A program made the translations under genes and the position numbers. Below are positions 59,101 to 64,000 of a stretch of DNA of 64,000 nucleotides, in pieces (within the stretch, counting starts at the first letter, position 1; each line of letters opens with the position of its first letter). The stretch spans positions 1,382,201-1,446,200 of the forward strand of contig CM018608.1 of assembly GCA_009192285.1 (NCBI GenBank), written 5' to 3'. Source of the stretch: Morchella semilibera. Lineage: Eukaryota > Ascomycota > Pezizomycetes > Pezizales > Morchellaceae. Under the pieces are notes generated by a model. The model was not told where the DNA came from and ran no database searches. It saw nothing but the letters and a program-made list of their open reading frames with translations.

Positions 59101-59613
59101 TGATGTCTCGGGAGGTACCACATGTTTAAACCATACATGTAGATGCCATCAGTTTAGGTTTGTGATTTCTGGGAGTGGTCAGGGAATCATTTCCTGAGGG
59201 TGGTTCCTTCTCTCAGAAGCCGACTAGCCCCCACTTGACCATGACGTAGAGAGAGTGTGTAAGACGAAACATCACAACTTTGATTCTTTATCGCAGCTCA
59301 GGCAAGCGAAAAACCATCGTGTGTAGGAAAAAAAGAAAGTTTCTGCTAACTTTTGCAGTTGACCGCTTAACGAAACAATACCACCCCCGCACTAGCCCCA
59401 TACAGCAGCCTATCGCGATTCGCAAGAGACGCAAGGTGCCACGAGGACAAGCACCTGCAAGAAGCTAGCAACCGCCCCTCTAACTGAACTCTCACCTGCT
59501 TCCTCCCTCCTCCCCCGAAATACACTTCACCACTACCGTCTCATCTCCCCCCTTTCACCAAGTGTTTCTCTATATAATTATCTCGCATAGGAAAACCCCC
59601 ATATTTTATCTAA
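56147..59613. other. Gene-poor region with palindrome cluster
   Basis: About 3.5 kb between divergent genes, with short frames only. It contains eight TACATGTA palindromes from 56390 to 59141, listed separately. The last 150 bp before 59614 are CT-rich and look like the leader of the GMPPA-like gene. Confidence 0.5.
56390..59141. repeat. Second cluster of TACATGTA palindromes
   Basis: Exact copies start at 56390, 56400, 57489, 58842, 58913, 59003, 59019 and 59134. The first pair is spaced by 2 bp as CTACATGTAGGTACATGTAC. Confidence 0.75.
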
Positions 59614-61118
59614 ATGTCTAACAAAGCTCTTATCCTTGTTGGTGCCCTTCCTTCTCTGCAATTGTCTGATATGGGATACCTGGGCTGACATTCATTTTCC
59701 CCGCTAAAAAAAAGGTTGGAGGTCCATCTAGAGGCACTCGGTTCAGGCCTTTATCCTTGGACTTGCCAAAGGTACTACTGCTCCAATTGCCCCGCCTCCA
59801 AAGTTGAGATTAAGCTTACCCCACTGTCTATGTGTAGCCCCTCTTTGAGATCGCTGGGCACCCATTGATCTGGCATCCTCTCACGGCTGTCGCCAAGGTC
59901 CCATCAATCAAGGAGGTCTACCTCATCGGGTACTATGAGGAATCCATTTTTGCACCTTATATCCGCGAGTGGTCCACCGAGTTCCCAGATTTGACTATCA
60001 AGTACCTGCGCGAGTACACTGCCCTGGGCACAGCTGGTGGTCTGTACCATTTCAGAGATGCTATCATGAAGGGGAACCCAAGCAGGCTGTTCGTTTTGAA
60101 CGCCGATGTTTGCTGTACTTTTCCCTTGACACAGATGCTGGAGGTTTTTGAGGAAAAGGAAGCTGAGGCTGTCCTTCTGGGAACTAAGGTTGGTGACGAT
60201 GCGGCGAGGAACTTTGGTTGTAAGTCCCAACCCCTACACCTTGACAACTAGAAACATGGGGAATAACAACCCGAAACCAATTAAGGCATTGTTTCCGATC
60301 CTAGGACCTCCCAAGTTCGCCACTATGTCGAAAAGCCAGAATCCCACATCTCCAACATGATCAATTGCGGAGTTTACCTATTCTCCTCATCAATCTTCTC
60401 GTTAATTCGGACCGCAATGGAGAACAAAGCTCTTCGCCTTGCTTCAGACCCCACTCTCGACCCTTCCGACGGCGATTCCTCGTCTGTTCTTCGTCTCGAG
60501 CAAGATATTCTTGGTCCTCTCTCCGATTCGCGCCGCTTCTTCCTCTACGAGACACGTGACTTCTGGCGTCAAATCAAGACTGCTGGCTCTGCTGTGCCTG
60601 CCAATGCGCTTTACCTTCAGAAGGCGTTCCAAGCCCGCAATCCTGAAATTGCAAAGCCGTCAGCGTCTATCGTCCCCCCGGTGTTCATTCACCCGACCGC
60701 CCAAGTTGATCCGACCGCCAAGCTCGGACCTAATGTATCGATTGGCCCTCGCGCAATTGTTGGCGCTGGCGCAAGAGTGAAAGAGAGTATTGTTCTGGAA
60801 GAGGCTGAGATCAAGCATGATGCCTGTGTACTGTACTCTATCATTGGTTGGCAGAGTAAGGTTGGCGCTTGGGCTCGTATTGAAGGAACCCCTATGGGCG
60901 TTGCCGAGCACTCGACCACCGTCATCAAGAACGGTGTCAAGGTACAGAGCGTCAGTATCCTCAGTAGAGACTGCAAGGTTGGGGATGAAGTTAGAGTCTG
61001 GAACTGTATCTGCTTGCCAGACAAGGAGCTTAAGAGGGTAAGCAGCTATATCCTACTAAAGACCGGGGATCTCTTACTAACAGAGTATTAGGATGTGTCA
61101 AACGAGATTATTATGTGA
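59614..61118 (+). CDS. GDP-mannose pyrophosphorylase alpha-like protein (GMPPA family)
   Basis: Exons 59614-59637, 59715-59771, 59838-60219, 60286-61037 and 61092-61118 give 413 residues; the first and last exons are only 24 and 27 bp. The nucleotidyltransferase domain begins KALILVGGPSRGTRFRPLSL and has LGTAGGLYHFRD and FVLNADVCC. The usual lysine signature V-EKP is present (HYVEKPE) and NCGVYLF follows. The C-terminal part is a left-handed beta-helix of hexapeptide repeats (IHPTAQVDPTAKLGPNVSIG, then IGPRAIVGAGARV), ending with ELKRDVSNEIIM, the conserved end of GMPPA. GMPPA lacks the strict catalytic G-x-G-x-R-x-x-P-L-T form (here PSRGTRFRPLS) and in animals acts as a GDP-mannose-sensing regulatory subunit; a similar role is likely here. 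Confidence 0.93.
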
Positions 61119-62981
61119 ATGGACGACAAGTATGTCACCGAGTGAATGGAAATGGGGGCAATTTTTTTTAAAAGCTATTTCTTGTATCTTTCTATACCCT
61201 TATTGCTATTGATGATTCTTCTATGTTTTTTATTAGTAGACTGAAGAGCATTCTGGGGTTTTTGTCATTTCTTTCTTTCTTTCTTTTTGAACAGATGATG
61301 ATCTGAGTAACACACCTATCGATAACAATGTTAGACGAAGGTTTGGATTTGGACTGGAGCGTACCATGGTTATGGGCACTTGCTGAGACATTTATGTGAG
61401 ACAACTATCAACTCAACTCCAACCTCAGGATAGCCTGAGCTGCTACTCTAAATTTGAACCTCATACCGTGGGCTATAGACATGGCCTTTATATCCGCTGT
61501 CCTCACTACTGGCGACGCTGCATTTCACCCCCTCTTTTTTTCGGAAGGAAGAATGGAGGGCTATATTTTGGGATGTCCCTTAGCACGAATAATCGGAGAA
61601 CAGGAATATTCTTGAGGCATTGAGACTGTAACACTACATATTGACAGTCCCGTTTTAGGGTTGGGGGGGTTAGAAAATACTAGAATGGCTTGTCAAATGG
61701 CGCATGTACATACCCCGGGGGTCCTTAAGTGATGTCGCGACCACCATCAAAGCTAGACCCAGTCAACGTTTCCCATCTTTTGTTTCCAGCTACCCTATAG
61801 CCCCTTTCTGATTGAGTTCAATCTATACAGACCACACGCATCTCCAACTCTGGGCATGGCGGCCAATAGCTGCGAAATTGGTGGTTCTTTGTCGCCGTTG
61901 AGGACCCCCGGGGTACATACAAGTACATATCTCTGGCCCCGTAAGTGTACCTTGGGCTATCCCAGCCAGCCGGCGTTCCTGGAAGGTTAGTCTAGTCTAC
62001 TCGTACATGTTGGCTTCCTGTCGCCATTGCGTGCATTGCAGGTGTAAGCATAAGTAGGTAGGTATATAAGTACATGCAGCATATCCACCTACGAGCCCGA
62101 ACGGAGATAGGGAGGAAGTGGTGTGCCCGGGACTCAACAGGCACCTTCTCGAAGGTTTGGCCATTGGGGTAATAGCGGGAAAACTACCACTTGTGTATTG
62201 CAGTGAAGAGTTTTTTTTTCTGCAGCTCGGCAACAGTTCTCACTGTCAATAGACTTACCCCCCCCCCCCTACACGCGAGCTGTCTGACACCTCTCGTCTC
62301 CGAGTATGGCTCCACCCCTCTACGGTGATACATGTTAAGCTTATCCAGCCCCCCTCCACAACGGCTAGTAACCAACCCAACCCGGGGTACTCCCTTCTAC
62401 TTAGGGTACATCCGTCCGCTGGCGGTCACAGCCGGTCACTCGCTGCCTGGCTTGGCGTGCGGGAATCAGCCCACAGATAGAGTAGGTATCATATCAGGGC
62501 CCGCAGTAGGTAAGTACATTATATAGCATACCACCATATCGTCCGATCGGTGCATTACCGAGTGTCGCCGAGGAGAGGTGGGGGGGGGTTAACCTTATTA
62601 TTATCGTTATTATTGCCCCGGCCGGCGGACATGGGTTTGTACTCTAGGCCGGGTCCGGGGGGGGTGGGGTGGGGTGGGGTGGTACGCGTGCACTATATGT
62701 GAGGGCCGGGAGTACTCGAGGGTAAATTGGTTTTTTGTTTATATGCGGACGGGTTTTACATATGTACTACAATATACGCACTGCCCCATACAGACGGCGC
62801 TTGTATGGGCCCACTTGTGGCCACGTTATGTCTTTTGGAGTGGTATAAGTTGCTGGCCGTCTTCCTCCTCCTCCTCCTGCTGCTGTGCGGTGGTGGTGGA
62901 GGAACAGACAGACAGTTTAAGAGGTACTTGTATACATACATACACATAATATAAAAACAACCTTTTCCAAAAGAAAGAAAC
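61119..62981. other. Spacer, no gene seen
   Basis: 3' UTR and spacer with G-runs (62580-62589, 62658-62685), a run of C (62261-62270) and GTACAT words. No gene recognised. Confidence 0.45.
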
Positions 62982-63276
62982 ATGATGCACCACCACATCC
63001 GCGCCTTCTCCAGCGCCAGCGGCTTGAGGTCGTCGAGGCAGAGGGTCATTGGCGTGTATGGATACATAGTTGTGAGTAGCAGCTCGCTCTCTTCATGGGT
63101 GCATTGCATATGGCTAACGTATATGTGGAAAGGCTGGGTTTACGCTCCCGTTCGCGGTGCCGGCGGCGGCGGCGAGGAGGAGGAGGTCGGGCGTACAGGG
63201 GTGGGTTATTCACAGTCACTGCTGCTATTACTACTGCTATGGGATGTTGACTGACGGCGCTGAAGGGAGGAGTTGA
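62982..63276 (+). CDS. Candidate small mitochondrial membrane protein
   Basis: Two exons, 62982-63071 and 63133-63276, give 77 residues. The 61-bp intron has a strong donor GTGAGT, a branch site GGCTAACG and acceptor GAAAG; without it the frame gives an unlikely sequence. The ATG lies in AAACATGATG context. The N-terminal 23 residues (IRAFSSASGLRSSRQR) look like a mitochondrial targeting sequence: Arg/Ser-rich with no acidic residue. One hydrophobic span follows (IGVYGYIVAGFTLPFAVPAA) and then RRRRSG. The span with a GF..PF core followed by a basic cluster loosely recalls cytochrome c oxidase subunit VIIc/Cox8, but the usual conserved residues before the span are missing. The antisense frame is also open, so the gene is only probable. 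Confidence 0.45.
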
Positions 63277-63746
63277 GTCTGTATCACTGCTGCCGGTAGG
63301 GGTGGGCCGGTTCCTGGTTTCTGGTTTCTGGTTTTGGTTTTTTTCTTGGTTGGGAGTTTTTTTTTGTTGGTTTTTTTTGGGCGTGTGTGCTGTGCTCGGG
63401 GGGTTAATGGGATGGTCATGGGTTTTGGTGCTTTTTCTTGTTTGTTTGTTTGGAGGGTTGGGGCTTCTTGTCTGTGTTTCTGGTGTGCTGTTTGGTAATG
63501 TCCATGAAGTAACTTTCCGTATCATTCATCCATGCGCATCCCACTCCCGGACCAGACTGACTGAGTGGAGACCAAAAAAACCCGCAATGCATTCTAAAAC
63601 AAGCAAGAGGAAAAAAAAAAGAAAAAAAGAAAGAAGGAGGACAGAAAGAAAGAGAGAAAACGAGCCTAAAAAAAAAAAAAGCTCCTCATTGCAACCCCAC
63701 ACATACATATATACACTCCCCCCCCCCCCGGGGCGCCCAAGCCCAC
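63277..63746. other. Spacer with T/G-rich and A-rich tracts
   Basis: GTTTT-rich 63300-63490 (TGGTTTCTGG repeats) and A/G-rich 63575-63682. No gene seen. Confidence 0.5.
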
Positions 63747-63964
63747 CTAACTAAACCTGTCCCCCCTACGACTCTGGTGCGGGACGCGGGCCTCATACTT
63801 CCCCTTCTCGCGCAGGGCCTGCTCCTCCGTCTGCGGCTCGTGGCGGGTAGGCGCGGGATCGCCGCCGCTGACCTCGCGGGCGGGCGACCCTGCGTTATCG
63901 TGCGTGAGGTAGTCGGCGTCGTTGTCTGCAGCGCGCCGAGCATCAGCGGGTAGTTCAATCCAGA
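63747..63964 (-). CDS. Last exon of an unknown hydrophilic protein (5' part outside window)
   Basis: After a C-rich acceptor (run of C then CAG at 63967-63965) the frame reads 72 codons to TAG at 63747. The peptide is hydrophilic: WIELPADARRAADNDADYL, then an acidic/basic mix ending SRRGDRFS. Codon use is GC-rich like the better-expressed genes here. The rest of the gene lies beyond the right edge. The family is not recognised; the other frames of this stretch, which would start at an ATG at 64000, look less protein-like. Confidence 0.5.
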
Positions 63965-64000
63965 CTGGGGGGGGGGGGGGAGAGGAGAAGAGGACATTGC

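Noticed and set aside
63046-63525. 159-codon minus-strand frame
   Set aside because: Composition-driven (Thr/Pro/Asn/Lys from GTT/TGG-rich DNA), starts near simple sequence and has no motif.

Overview
This window is nuclear DNA of a filamentous ascomycete (Pezizomycotina). The evidence is many short introns of about 55-75 bp with GT..AG ends and CTAAC-like branch sites, single genes on alternating strands with long spacers, a Rap1-type telomere protein with BRCT, Myb and RCT parts, a Swf1-type palmitoyltransferase, an AA7-type FAD oxidase and a Kre9/Knh1-like wall protein. Long gene-poor stretches, a PIF/Harbinger transposon, a MITE and a tRNA-like inverted repeat would suit a repeat-rich Pezizomycetes genome, but I cannot place the genus.

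Layout, left to right. 1-2694: 3' part of a Ser/Pro-rich protein. 4386-8295 (-): multi-exon dynamin-like GTPase with nuclear-localisation-like basic clusters. 8901-12295: PIF/Harbinger-type transposon with an intact DDE transposase and a convergent Myb-like gene whose stop codons overlap. 12746-14637 (-): membrane-associated protein with a charged HER/SER minisatellite. 16956-18177 (-): Thr-type L-asparaginase/isoaspartyl peptidase. 18823-18894 (-): tRNA-Gly(CCC). 19625-24004 (+): AZUL-HECT ubiquitin ligase. 25436-27038 (-): Swf1-like DHHC palmitoyltransferase, head-to-head with RAP1 at 27539-29770 (+). 30848-31591 (+): MARVEL-like four-pass membrane protein. 31592-37750: gene-poor, with a 110-bp TA-flanked MITE at 32161-32270. 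37751-39541 (+): secreted FAD oxidase. 39542-50124: gene-poor apart from one small Cys-rich ORF. 50125-51526 (-): Kre9-like wall/membrane protein. 52766-53572 (-): unknown Cys-motif protein. 54454-56146 (-): cytochrome P450. 59614-61118 (+): GDP-mannose pyrophosphorylase alpha-like protein. 62982-63276 (+): candidate small mitochondrial membrane protein. 63747-63964 (-): last exon of a gene leaving the window.

The genes do not form a pathway cluster; they are ordinary housekeeping and accessory genes. Exon structures were worked out by hand from reading frame, splice signals and family motifs, so exon edges are predictions. The most unusual non-genic signal is strong over-representation of the 8-bp palindrome TACATGTA (about 25 copies by eye, none in predicted exons), clustered at 34.7-37.5 kb and 56.4-59.1 kb.
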